A stretch of DNA of 64,000 bases. It comes from Chryseobacterium tructae (lineage in GTDB: Bacteria; Bacteroidota; Bacteroidia; Flavobacteriales; Weeksellaceae). Location of the stretch: NCBI RefSeq assembly GCF_030409875.1, contig NZ_JAUFQR010000001.1, positions 3,162,001 to 3,226,000 of the forward strand, read 5' to 3'. The translations under genes and the position numbers were made by a program. The notes beneath the pieces were generated by a model. It had not been told where the DNA came from and did not search any database. It worked only from the letters and a program-made list of their open reading frames with translations. Positions within the stretch are counted from its first letter, which is position 1; each line of letters starts with the position of its first letter. Below are positions 47,901 through 57,618 of this stretch, piece by piece.

Positions 47901-50619
47901 ATAATCTGGATATAAGTGGTACTGTACTTAATCTCATCATTTTTAATCTCAATGGTTCGAAGCTGGTGATGGACAATGCAGATCTTACAGTCAACAGCAA
48001 TTTCACAATTAATACCAAGCAACCGGTCATCAACACCTCAAATAGTGTGATTAAATTATTCAGGTCTTCCGGTGGCTCTGATGTTGATATCTCGTTCAGC
48101 AACTTAAATCATTATTTTGAAAGAATAGAATACACCAATACAACGACCAATACTGATTATATTATTTCCTTTAATTTTCCGGGTGGGATCATCAATAACT
48201 TTATCATCCGTTCGGCAATGAATTCAAGAATTGATAAAATAAATCCATCCATTGTTCTTAAAACACCAATGTCAGTCAATAATCTGACTATTGAAAAGAA
48301 CAATCATGTCGCTTTAGAAGGAAATTTGCAGGTCAATCAGTCTTTGAAGATTTTGGGTGACTGTTTGGACAGGGTTACTTTTGCATCGTCAAGCGCTCAG
48401 TTGAGAACCTTAGTACTGCCTAATTATAGTACCAATCCATCCAATTATGCAATAGATAAGGTACAATTAAAATCTATTACCTCTTCCGGTGGACAAATAT
48501 ACACTGCTACTTCAAGTACAGATCTTGGTGGAAATAGTGGGATTAATTTCCAGGATGCAATTTCTTCTGTTTCAAGAAATCTTTACTGGATCGGAGGGCA
48601 AGGATTGTGGAGAGATCCTCAACATTGGTCTTTAACTTCTGGCGGAGTCCCTGTAAACGCTTGTGATATTCCCACTGCAGTGGACAATGTATTCTTTGAT
48701 CAGAATTCAGGATTCACATCCACTCTGAATAAGATACAAATCAGAGGAGCCAATCTTTCAAAGCCAATAATGTTACCTTCAATAACGCAGCCAACCAACC
48801 GGTTCTTGACTTCACTACAGATGGTGGAAATCCTTATTACCTTAGCGTTTATGGAAATATTAACTTACAAAGTGATGTAAAAACTATAGTTCCGATGTCT
48901 AGTTTTGGGCTTACCCGAAATATTATTATGGCTCAGGGAACTGCCACCGGAAAAACGCGATATATTGATACAAAAGGAGCTTTCATCCATTTGAATGTAA
49001 ATGCTCAGGATTATTTTGAACTGAAAAGTCCATATCAAGGAGATATTAACTTTCTTAATGCAGCAGGGTTCAAAACCAATAGCCATCCTATGACATTGGT
49101 TAATTTCAGCTGGAATCAATCCGTTAATAATAATCCGGTTGTAGATCTTGGACAGTCTGTTCTTACAGGGACTAGAACTAACAGTGCGGGTACAGCCAAT
49201 TATTATATGGCCTCTCTTCCTTTTTATAATTTTTACAGTCCTTATTTCTTGATCTCGTCAGGCACTAATCCGCTTACATTAAATGCTGCTGATGTGAAAG
49301 CCGATATGGGATATTTTACTACCAATACTTCTGCAGGTTTCAATTTTGGAGATCTGACGGTTTGGAAAGATGGTATTGTAAATACAGGAGCAAGAGTCTG
49401 GAGTTTCAACAAAATGACCTTTCTCGGAAGTACAACCACCAATAGTGTAAGTACTTTAACTTCTTCAGGAAAATACAAAACCTTATACTTCAATCCGGGA
49501 TCTTATCAGGTAGATAACAGCCAAACCGTTACGCAAAACCTTTTTATGACAGGAACTCCTTGTAACAGAATTTCTGTACTGAGATCTACAGCAGGACAAA
49601 ATACAATTAATCTGGATCCAGCAGCAACATACACGATGTTCTATGCCTCTATCCGGGATATGAACTTTTCCCGTGCGGTAAATGCTTATGGAAATAGCCA
49701 GGATTTAGGCAATACTTCTAATCTTTCGATTATTCCTACAGATGTTCAGGCTGCAGGGTTTGGCGGAAACAAGGCAATTTGTGCTTCAGATTTCCCTAAA
49801 ACCTATAATGCTTCTACTTTATATGGTACAGATCCTAATGCAACCTATACCTGGACAAAACTTAATACCCCCAATTCGGGAGTAATAGGTACAGGTTCAT
49901 TAGTAACATTTACACAGCCAGGAAATTACAGAGTAAATGTAACCTACGGCCAGGATGGATGTAATATTACAGAAGATTTTACGATCTCTTCAATTGCTTT
50001 ACCTACCGATAATACAACATCTTCATCCATAAGTGCCTCCAAACAGGCAGCTGGAGATCTACAGGTAAAGTTTAAAGGATCTCTTGCTCAAACCTATATT
50101 TTCACTTATTCGATGAATGGTGGCCCGGATCAGACGATTACCTCAGCTCCTAATGGTGAAGCGATTATTCTTCATTCTAAAGGGCAGACGGGAACGGCCG
50201 TATATCGTCTCAAAAGCATCCGTTTTGCTAATGGGGAAGCCTGTCCGGTTGCCATCAACAATAAAGAGATCATTGTCAATATTAATCCGGATTGCCCTAC
50301 TCCAGGTGTGATGATGGTCATGGATAATGTGCTGAGAGGTTGTACTTCTGCTATGGGAGCAAGACGTTTATCAGAACTAAATCCGGTAACAATTTCCAAT
50401 CCTCCGGCAGATGCTGGTGTGACAAGAATTATCTCAGGAACAGGCGTTGTAGTAAAGGAAGGAAGTGATGTATTTATGATCCGAAATAACAATACCTTAC
50501 CAGAAAACCTTACTCTTCCAGCCAACAAATCCCATATTCAGGGTGCTATCATTTATCATAATGATCATTTCTATGAAGGAATAGAAAACGGAAAATGGAT
50601 CAGAGTAGATAATGATTAG
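44981..50619 (+). CDS. Giant secreted four-module protein, three frameshifts
   Basis: Restored length about 1880 residues. Signal peptide LILLFLISQSIFAQ, start ATG 44981. Four modules begin with a motif of type YWxGGxGxWxDxxHW, then a Pro/Asp segment ending DNVxFxxxSGF: YYWVGGAGSWSDLNHW (about 45045), YYWIGGGGNWNDPAHW (46313), FYWKGGGGSWNDLSHW (47408) and LYWIGGQGLWRDPQHW (48580). Frames break near 46640, 47405 and 48760. The bases missing there are one, then two (or one extra), then one A in AAA. The C-terminal part has a PKD/Ig-like segment (near 49850) and a Cys-bearing tail ending WIRVDND. No T9SS sorting domain is seen. It is likely a surface adhesin. Confidence 0.7.
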
Positions 50620-50660
50620 AAATCATCAGAAATTCATTCAAACCAACTAATAACCATGAG

Positions 50661-50691
50661 CCGCATTGAAGTCATTTCAATGCGGTTTTTT
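50661..50691 (+). terminator. Strong terminator after the giant gene
   Basis: CCGCATTGAA (50661-50670) pairs perfectly with TTCAATGCGG (50676-50685), followed by six T. It closes the four-module gene transcript. Confidence 0.85.
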
Positions 50692-50705
50692 ATTGATTTA
50701 TTCCT

Positions 50706-51305
50706 TTATTTTTTCATCCCATCAAAAAAATCACGTATCATTTTTGTACTCTCACTAGAAGCTCTCAAAGGAACAATTTCTCCGTGTTCATCGGTTGTAA
50801 TATGTCCTTTAAAAGCATCCGGCATTCTTTCATATTGTTCATTTACCTGTGCCAGGAATTCTTTGAATGAAACATAATTATATTTTTCAACCAAAAAAGG
50901 AAGTGCATTCTTTCCTCTTAACAGTTCATATTCCTGGTAATTATAAGGAGTCGTGGTCTCAGTTTTGGCCAATGAGATTTTAAGTTTATCAATCCGCATT
51001 ATGATCTCTTTTTCTTCTGCAAATTGAGCCAGTCCACGTAAGGCATACACTTTCATATCATGATACCTTTCTTTTTTATATGCTTTTTCAAAAAATAACT
51101 GAAGTTCAGGATCTTTATGATTATACAGTAGTTTTAGGATTCTGTTCCGGTAAGAAATTTCTTTAGTAGTCGTATAAATATGGATCAAAAATCCCAAATC
51201 TTTAGCTGTGATATCTTTAGCATTAAGATCAAATAATGCTTTTTTAAAATCAGGATGCCTTTGTTTAGCATTTTCATCTGTTAAAATCTCTGGGAATGAG
51301 TTCAT
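50706..51305 (-). CDS. HEAT-like helical hypothetical protein
   Basis: 199 residues, no signal. It is a helical sequence of repeat-like pairs (YRNRILKLLYNHKDPELQLF, KVYALRGLAQFAEEKEIIMR), so a HEAT-like solenoid is possible. It contains PFLVEKYNYVSFKEFL and a C-terminal stretch GEIVPLRASSESTKMIRDF. No catalytic motif is recognised. It converges with the giant gene and its terminator. Confidence 0.55.
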   Translation of the reverse strand: MNSFPEILTDENAKQRHPDFKKALFDLNAKDITAKDLGFLIHIYTTTKEISYRNRILKLLYNHKDPELQLFFEKAYKKERYHDMKVYALRGLAQFAEEKEIIMRIDKLKISLAKTETTTPYNYQEYELLRGKNALPFLVEKYNYVSFKEFLAQVNEQYERMPDAFKGHITTDEHGEIVPLRASSESTKMIRDFFDGMKK

Positions 51306-51389
51306 CTTATTGATTAATTTTAAGGTTTGGTATTTTGTAAATGCAAATTGGGAAAAATAATTTATAATGCTGCCATGTTGTTTCAGGTT

Positions 51390-51446
51390 TTGGCTAAAGC
51401 CAATGGAATGCTGATTATTTTATGTGTTGAGCGGGCTAAAGCCCGC
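51390..51446. repeat. Two REP-like hairpins
   Basis: TTGGCT-AA-AGCCAA (51390-51403) and GCGGGCT-AA-AGCCCGC (51431-51446), both perfect palindromes with an AA loop. The second is GC-rich in an AT-rich region. They resemble short dispersed repeats common in this genus (memory). Confidence 0.65.
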
Positions 51447-51493
51447 CCCTATTGATGTTGATATCCGTATGGATAATTATTGTTTAGCGAAAA

Positions 51494-51534
51494 ACTTTTT
51501 ACTTTTTACTTTTTACTTTTTACTTTTTACTTTT
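51494..51534. repeat. Tandem 7-bp repeat upstream of the sigma factor
   Basis: ACTTTTT occurs five times in a row (51494-51528), then a sixth near-copy. Seven-base units change frame if copied into or out, so the array could vary in length. It ends about 51 bases before the sigma-factor start at 51586. Confidence 0.75.
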
Positions 51535-51585
51535 ATCCAAATTCGTCACGTTTTCTTCACTAAGTTTGTCTTAAAAAGAAATATC

Positions 51586-52419
51586 ATGCAGGAAAATTAC
51601 AACAAACTGCTTACCTATGCCTATAATATTACCGGTTCTTATGAAGATTCTCAAGATCTGGTACAGGATGTAATCGAAAAATATATTTCTTTAGATAAGT
51701 CTGAAATCAGGAATGAAACCAATTTTTTGATCAAAAGCACCATTAATCATGCTATTAATTTTAAAAATAGACACAGCAAAAAAATGGTGTATGGAGAATG
51801 GCTTCCTGAGCCTCTTTCTTTTGAAAATGCAGAAAATAAACTCATTAAGGAACAAACGACCCGCTATACCCTACTCGTTCTTCTAGAAAAGCTGAATCCA
51901 AGAGAGCGTGCAGTATATATTTTGAAGGAAGCATTTGATTATTCTCATCAGGAGATCGCAGAAACTCTTGATATTTCGGTAGAAAATTCCCGAAAGCTGC
52001 TAAGCCGTGCAGGAAAACAATTACAAAATATACAATACAGGCCGGATAACATGAATACCTCTATCCATACTGATATTCTTCAGCAATATCAGCTGGCATT
52101 GAGTGAAGGCGATATTCCTAATATTGAAAAACTTCTTATTGATGAGATTAAGCTGTCTGCAGATGGTGGAAAACGTGTTCGTGTCATCAAAGCTGTGGAA
52201 GTTGGAAAATCAGCTACAGCGCAACTTTTGGCATATGTACAACAGCAATTTCTGGGTAAAAAGCCTCATAGTTTTCATATTTTTAATCATCAGCCGGCTA
52301 TTTGCTTCTGGCAGGATGATCGTATTTATAACTGTCATATTCTAGATATTGATGCTAGCGGAATGATCCGTGAGATCTATTCTATTGTGGATCCTGAAAA
52401 ATTAAAAAGACTGCAATAA
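51586..52419 (+). CDS. ECF sigma factor with C-terminal SnoaL-like domain (SigJ/ECF41-like)
   Basis: 277 residues. Region 2 is YNKLLTYAYNITGSYEDSQD then LVQDVIEKY; region 4 is LNPRERAVYILKEAFDYSHQ then EIAETLDISVENSRKLLSRAG. The C-terminal 100 residues form an NTF2/SnoaL-like sensory domain (VQQQFLGKKPHSFHIFN), as in ECF41/SigJ types. No anti-sigma gene is adjacent, fitting that type. I chose ATG 51586 over the earlier 51424 because the latter reads through the heptamer repeats. It may control the phytase-locus genes to the right; this is inference. Confidence 0.82.
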   Translation: MQENYNKLLTYAYNITGSYEDSQDLVQDVIEKYISLDKSEIRNETNFLIKSTINHAINFKNRHSKKMVYGEWLPEPLSFENAENKLIKEQTTRYTLLVLLEKLNPRERAVYILKEAFDYSHQEIAETLDISVENSRKLLSRAGKQLQNIQYRPDNMNTSIHTDILQQYQLALSEGDIPNIEKLLIDEIKLSADGGKRVRVIKAVEVGKSATAQLLAYVQQQFLGKKPHSFHIFNHQPAICFWQDDRIYNCHILDIDASGMIREIYSIVDPEKLKRLQ

Positions 52420-52502
52420 ACTGTCACGTTTTAAAAATACAAGGGGTCTTTACAAAAAGTTACCTTACAACAGTCTGAAACTTTAAAACAAATCAATTCA
52501 TT

Positions 52503-52859
52503 ATGGAACAGATCAAACAAGCAATCGAAAAATTTATTAAAGGTGGTGATAATAGTGATACAGCACTTCTGGAAGAAATCCTTCATAAGGATTATCAGAA
52601 TATCCAGGACGGATTCTTTGACAAGCCGGGGATCATTGTCATTCCCAAACAGGAATATATTGGATTAGTAAGGGATAAAATATTTGGTGGAAAACCTCGT
52701 GAAATTACTTATCATTCTCTGGAACAAAAAAATAATATTGCTTATGTTCAGGTTTCACTGGAAAGTTCAGCATTATTATTTTCATCCCTTATCACTTGTG
52801 TCCGGGAAAACGGAAAGTGGCAGGTTATTACCAATATTCCTTCCATAGAAACTAAATAA
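52503..52859 (+). CDS. NTF2-like (lumazine-binding-type) protein
   Basis: 118 residues. A helix-rich start (IKQAIEKFIKGGDNSDTALL), then HKDYQNIQDGFF and four strands (NIAYVQVSLESSALLFSSLI). It fits the NTF2-like fold of small stress or unknown-function proteins. It follows the sigma-factor gene by about 83 bases and may be its first target, but a promoter is not visible. Confidence 0.65.
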   Translation: MEQIKQAIEKFIKGGDNSDTALLEEILHKDYQNIQDGFFDKPGIIVIPKQEYIGLVRDKIFGGKPREITYHSLEQKNNIAYVQVSLESSALLFSSLITCVRENGKWQVITNIPSIETK

Positions 52860-53006
52860 TTAAGATTCCACGGGTTTACGAATAAAAATGCATAGGTGAA
52901 AATAATTGGTAATATTTGTGGATTCGTGGCTCAATAAAGAATCTGTACGATTATTTTTTCAATAAACTGTTTACAAATGTTATCGTTTACTCATCAGGTT
53001 TGATGA

Positions 53007-53014
53007 TAATTTTG
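53007..53014 (+). promoter_or_regulatory. -7 box of the second NTF2-like gene
   Basis: TAATTTTG matches TAnnTTTG and lies 19 bases before the ATG at 53033. It supports that start over the earlier in-frame 52916. Confidence 0.5.
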
Positions 53015-53032
53015 TTTCATAACAATACCCTT

Positions 53033-53416
53033 ATGAAACATATTATCCAAAAGGTTTTCACCGATGTTCTAGAAAATCCTGTATTTAACTTATCATCTAT
53101 TGAAACCTATTTCTCCAAAGATTACACACAGTTTGTAGATCATCATCAGCTCAATTATGACGAGTTCGTCTTGCATATTAAAAAACTTAAGGAAAAAGTG
53201 GCTGAGCAAAATATTAGCCTCATCAATTATGCTGAAAATGGAAATATCATTTTTACCCATCACATCGCAAAATCAGTATTGAAAGACGGAAGTACTGTTC
53301 TTCATAAAGTACTCGCTGAGTTCACGATTCAGGAAAATAAAATCATCAAATGTGATGAACTTACTTTTATGTTGGAAGGAGATCTTTCTGCAAAAAATCT
53401 TGGATCTGAAATTTAA
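53033..53416 (+). CDS. NTF2-like (SnoaL-type) protein
   Basis: 127 residues starting MKHIIQKVFTDVLEN. The layout (FSKDYTQFVDHHQLNYDEFV, ENGNIIFTHHIAKSVLKDGS) matches the SnoaL-like fold used by small enzymes and sensory domains. It lies between another NTF2-like gene and the TonB receptor. The earlier in-frame start at 52916 reads hydrophobic sequence that does not match the fold. Confidence 0.6.
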   Translation: MKHIIQKVFTDVLENPVFNLSSIETYFSKDYTQFVDHHQLNYDEFVLHIKKLKEKVAEQNISLINYAENGNIIFTHHIAKSVLKDGSTVLHKVLAEFTIQENKIIKCDELTFMLEGDLSAKNLGSEI

Positions 53417-53498
53417 AAAACTTTCAGTTTGATTCCAGTATTAACAATTCTTAAAGTAACCTTAATTTTTATTTCAACTCATTTCCCAAACAGACGTT

Positions 53499-53506
53499 TA
53501 ATTTTG
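53499..53506 (+). promoter_or_regulatory. -7 box of the TonB receptor gene
   Basis: TAATTTTG matches TAnnTTTG and lies 27 bases before the GTG at 53533. Confidence 0.55.
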
Positions 53507-53532
53507 TTTCAATTTTAATCGATAAAAAGAAA

Positions 53533-56342
53533 GTGAAGAAAATTTTTACATCTGTTTTGTTTTGTGCTTCTCTATTTTTCTATGCACAATCCGGTACTCT
53601 TTCCGGAAACATTAACGACGACGCCAGAATTGCCCTGCCGGGAGCCAAAATCTCTCTAAGCCCTGGCAATATCTATACTACTTCTGATGAACATGGAAAT
53701 TTCGTTTTCCTGAATGTTCCCCCAGGAAGTTACTCCATGAAGGTGGATTACCTTGGTTACGGAGCGCATCAATATAATGTAATTGTAGAGTCTGATAAAA
53801 ACACCAAGCAAAATATCATTTTTGATAAAAAGGAAACAAGTATTGGAGAGGTTGTAGTATCAGGAACAACATTAAAAAATCAGGCAAGAGCTTTAAACAA
53901 ACAGAAGAATAATGCCAATATTACCAATGTAATCTCTTCTGATCAAATCGGACGTTTCCCAGACGCCAATATCGGAGATGCTTTAAAACGTGTTCCGGGA
54001 ATTACCATACAAAATGATCAGGGAGAGGCCAGAAACCTTATCATCAGAGGTCTTGCTCCCAACCTGAACTCTGTCACTTTAAATGGTGATAGAATTCCTT
54101 CTGCGGAGGGAGATAACCGTAATGTTCAGATGGATCTTATTCCTTCTGATATGATTTCCACTATTGAAGTGAATAAAACTTTAACTCCGGATATGGATGC
54201 CGATGCTATTGGAGGTTCTGTAAACCTGATTACAAGGGCTTCTCCCAATGGACAAAGGATTTCCGCAACATTGGCAGGAGGATACAATCCTATCCGTGAA
54301 AAAGGAAATTATACCGCCGGATTTGTTTATGGAAACCGTTTTCTCAACAAAAAATTAGGGGCTGTATTCAGCTTCTCTTATAACAATAATAATTTCGGTT
54401 CAGATAATATAGAACCTGTATGGAGCCAGGCCAATGACGCTGCAAAAACCATTTACATCAGTAAAATGGGTGTTCGTTCCTATAATGAGCATCGTATCAG
54501 GCATAGTTTTGATTTGAATATGGATTATGAATTCAATTCTAAAAACAAGATCTATGCTTCAGCTATGTATAACTTCAGAAATGATAAGGAAAACAGATTT
54601 GCACTCGGCTACAAAATAAAACCGGTTTATAATGCTGATGAATCTGAAATCATAGATTGGAAAGGCAGCATCACTAGACAGAATAAAGGTGGAGATTCTC
54701 ATAATGACAACACTCGTCTTGAAAAGCAAAAAGTACAAAATTATGCTCTGAGAGGAGAACACTTACTAGGCTCTAAAGTAGATCTAGACTGGTCTATGAA
54801 TTATGCAATAGCAAGTGAGGACAAACCCCATCAGCGTTATATTGAATTCGAAAACAGCAAGATGAGTTTCTCGCCTGATCTTAGTGATCCAAGGAAACCA
54901 ATGATTAATCTACTTGCAGCCGATAATTTAGGAAGTTACAAACTAAGCGATCTTTCTGATGCTAATAGCTTTACTCAGGAAAAAGAATTTGGAGCGAAAG
55001 TGAATGTCCGTTTTCCGTTTTCTGTGATTACAGATCAAAAAGGAAGGCTTCGTACCGGCTTTCGTATGCGTTTAAAGGAAAAAGAAAGAAATAATGATTT
55101 TTTTGCTTTCACTCCTAACAGCAGTATGGGAAGTTTACTTTCTGTGCCAACAGTATACCTTGATGGAAACAACTTCCAGCCTGGAAATTATGTTCCGGGC
55201 ACATTTGTAGATCCGGCGTATCTGGGCGGATTGGATTTATTTAATACCAACTTATTTAATGGGAAGTCGAAACCCTCAAAATTCCTTTCCAATAATTATA
55301 GTGCAAAAGAACAGATCTATGCCGGGTATATCCGTTGGGATCAGGACTTTAATGATCAACTTTCTATGATTGCCGGAGCTCGTGTAGAAACCACTCAGAT
55401 TGATTACACCGGAAATTACGTGATGAATGAAAAAGATTTGGTTGGAAAAATCAACAATACCAATACCTACACCAATCTACTTCCTAGCTTGTCATTCAAA
55501 TATGTTCCGATTCAGGATCTTGTACTTCGTGCGGCATTTACCACAGCACTTGCTCGTCCAAATTACTATTCATTGGTTCCTTATCTTAACGTTATTTCAG
55601 AGGATGAAATCATTTCAGCAGGGAATCCAAACCTAAAGCTACCTATTCCTATAATTTCGATTTCATGGCAGAGAAATATTTTAAATCTGTGGGAATTCTT
55701 TCCGGAGGTCTATTTTATAAAAACCTGAAAGACTTTATTTATACTTTTTCACGAAGAAACTATACTGCCAATGACTTTGCTAACGATTTTGCAGGACAGT
55801 CCAACCCTATTCCTGCAGGAGAAAGCAATTGGAAATTTACCCAGCAGCGTAATGGAGACAATGTAGCAATCTATGGTTTTGAAGTCGCTTTACAAAGACA
55901 ATTAGATTTTATTCCCGGAGCATTTTGGAAAGGAATGGGAATTTATGTCAACTATACCTATACTCATTCCAAAGCTAAAGGAATCACCAGTGAAGATGGA
56001 ACGGAAAGAACAGATGTAGGATTTCCGGGAGCGGCTCCTCATATGTTCAACGGCTCTCTTTCCTGGGAAAACAAACGCTTCTCTGCAAGAGTTTCTATGA
56101 ACTATGCTTCTCATTATATTGATGAGCTGGGTGGCAAATCTTTTGATGACCGTTATTATGACAAACAGTTCTTTCTGGATGCTAATGCTTCCTATAAAAT
56201 TACAAGTCAGTTAAGAGTTTTTGCTGAGGCCAATAATCTGACCAACCAACCGTTAAGATATTACCAGGGAATTCCAAGCAGAACTTCACAGGCAGAATAC
56301 TATAGACCTAGATTTACCTTAGGAGTAAAATTTGATTTTTAA
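53533..56342 (+). CDS. TonB-dependent receptor with carboxypeptidase-like N-terminal domain, frameshifted
   Basis: Restored length about 936 residues. GTG start, signal peptide (VLFCASLFFYAQ), then a CarboxypepD_reg-like domain (GTLSGNINDDARIALPGAKI, GNFVFLNVPPGSYSMKVDYL). The plug starts VVVSGTTLKNQARALNKQK and IGDALKRVPGI; the barrel ends ASQAEYYRPRFTLGVKFDF-like (PRFTLGVKFDF). The frame breaks near 55635-55637: NPNLK joins to ATYSYNFDFMAEKYF when one A is added. It imports an organic ligand across the outer membrane. It is followed after 3 bases by a phytase, so phosphate from inositol phosphates is a likely ligand; this is inference. Confidence 0.8.
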
Positions 56343-56345
56343 AAG

Positions 56346-57383
56346 ATGAAAAAGATAACATATTATATAGCAGCACTTGCTGTTTTCCCTCTTGTGATAA
56401 GCTGTAAAGGGCAGAATCAATCAGGAGAAAAATTAAAACCAACGGTTATTACAGAAACGGTAGTTCATGATACCGATGATCCTGCCATATGGATCAATCC
56501 CAAGAACGCATCAAAAAGCATCATTATCGGAACAGATAAAGATACTAATGGCGGACTGTACGCTTTTGATTTAAATGGTAAAATCACCCATAAAGTTTTG
56601 GGACTTAAGCGCCCCAACAATGTAGATATTGAATATGGTTTTGTTTTGAATGGGAAAAAGACAGACATCGCAGCGGTTACAGAACGGGAGACGAATAAAG
56701 TAAAACTTTATACTCTTCCTGAGCTGAAGGAAATAGGTGAATTTTCTGTTTTTGACGGGGAAGCTGAACGCGGCCCTATGGGGGTTTCAATGTATAAAAA
56801 CCCGAAAACGGAAGATATTTTTGTGATTGCCGGAAGAAAATCAGGACCAAAAGACGGCTATCTATGGCAATATAAACTTTCTGAAAAAGACGGAAAGATT
56901 ACAGGCGATGTGGTACGAAAGTTTGGAAAATATAGTGGTTTGAAAGAGATTGAAAGTATTGCTGTAGATGATCAGATGGGATATATTTATTATTCTGACG
57001 AGCAATTTGGAGTACATCAGTATCATGCAGATCCGGCCAAAGGAAACGAAGAGCTTCTTGTTTTCGGGCAAGGTGATTTTAAATCTGATGTAGAAGGGAT
57101 TTCGATTTACCCTACTTCTCAAAATACAGGATATATTTTGGTATCTAATCAGCAGAATGATACGTTTAATGTCTATTTAAGAGAGAATCCGGCTAAAGGA
57201 AGAATTGCAGAAATTCCTGTTTCTACTCTTGAAAGCGATGGCTCTGAAGTAACGAATGTTAATCTGGGATCAAAGTTTCCTAAGGGAATGTTTGTTGCGA
57301 TGAGCAATGGCAGGGTTTTCCATTTTTATGACTGGAGAATTGTTGAAGAAAGAATACAGGCTGCTATAAAGGCAAAACAATAA
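56346..57383 (+). CDS. Beta-propeller phytase, lipoprotein
   Basis: 345 residues. Signal peptide with lipobox VISC (FPLVISCKG). The beta-propeller phytase motifs are DDPAIWINPKN, then IIGTDKDTNGGLYAFDLNGK, then GVSMYKNPKTEDIFVIAG, YYSDEQFGVHQYHAD and DVEGISIYPTSQNTGYILVS. This Ca2+-dependent enzyme releases phosphate from phytate. It is anchored in the outer membrane facing out or in the periplasm. Its gene starts 3 bases after the TonB receptor stop, so they form one unit. Length is normal for the family. Confidence 0.88.
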   Translation: MKKITYYIAALAVFPLVISCKGQNQSGEKLKPTVITETVVHDTDDPAIWINPKNASKSIIIGTDKDTNGGLYAFDLNGKITHKVLGLKRPNNVDIEYGFVLNGKKTDIAAVTERETNKVKLYTLPELKEIGEFSVFDGEAERGPMGVSMYKNPKTEDIFVIAGRKSGPKDGYLWQYKLSEKDGKITGDVVRKFGKYSGLKEIESIAVDDQMGYIYYSDEQFGVHQYHADPAKGNEELLVFGQGDFKSDVEGISIYPTSQNTGYILVSNQQNDTFNVYLRENPAKGRIAEIPVSTLESDGSEVTNVNLGSKFPKGMFVAMSNGRVFHFYDWRIVEERIQAAIKAKQ

Positions 57384-57484
57384 TTTTTAAACACGAAGAA
57401 CACTAATACTTTCACAAATAGCACAAAGAGTATTGTGGACATTGTGGTTCTAATTGGTGACATTTGTGGTTATAACATCGTTTT

Positions 57485-57613
57485 AAACCATTAAGATCTC
57501 ATAAGGGTTTAAGAAAGGTTAAGAAAGAGCTTTGCTTTAAGAGTTAGGGCTTATAAAAATCGTAAGATTTTCTCTTAACTATTCTTATTTTCTTTAAAAA
57601 ATCTTAATGGTTT
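57485..57613. repeat. Long inverted repeat, MITE-like
   Basis: AAACCATTAAGAT (57485-57497) and ATCTTAATGGTTT (57601-57613) are perfect 13-bp inverted ends about 100 bases apart. Inside, the arms stay partly complementary (GGTTTAAGAAAGGTTAAGAA against TTCTTATTTTCTT). It fills the gap between phytase and the UvrA-like gene. No transposase is present. Confidence 0.6.
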
Positions 57614-57618
57614 ATTTT

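Noticed and set aside
51494..51534. CRISPR-like array
   Set aside because: The units are 7 bases without spacers; it is a simple tandem repeat.
52860..52940. GTGGATTCGTG shared with 60815-60825 as a repeat family
   Set aside because: Only 11 bases are shared, with no structure around them; could be chance or an old degraded repeat.
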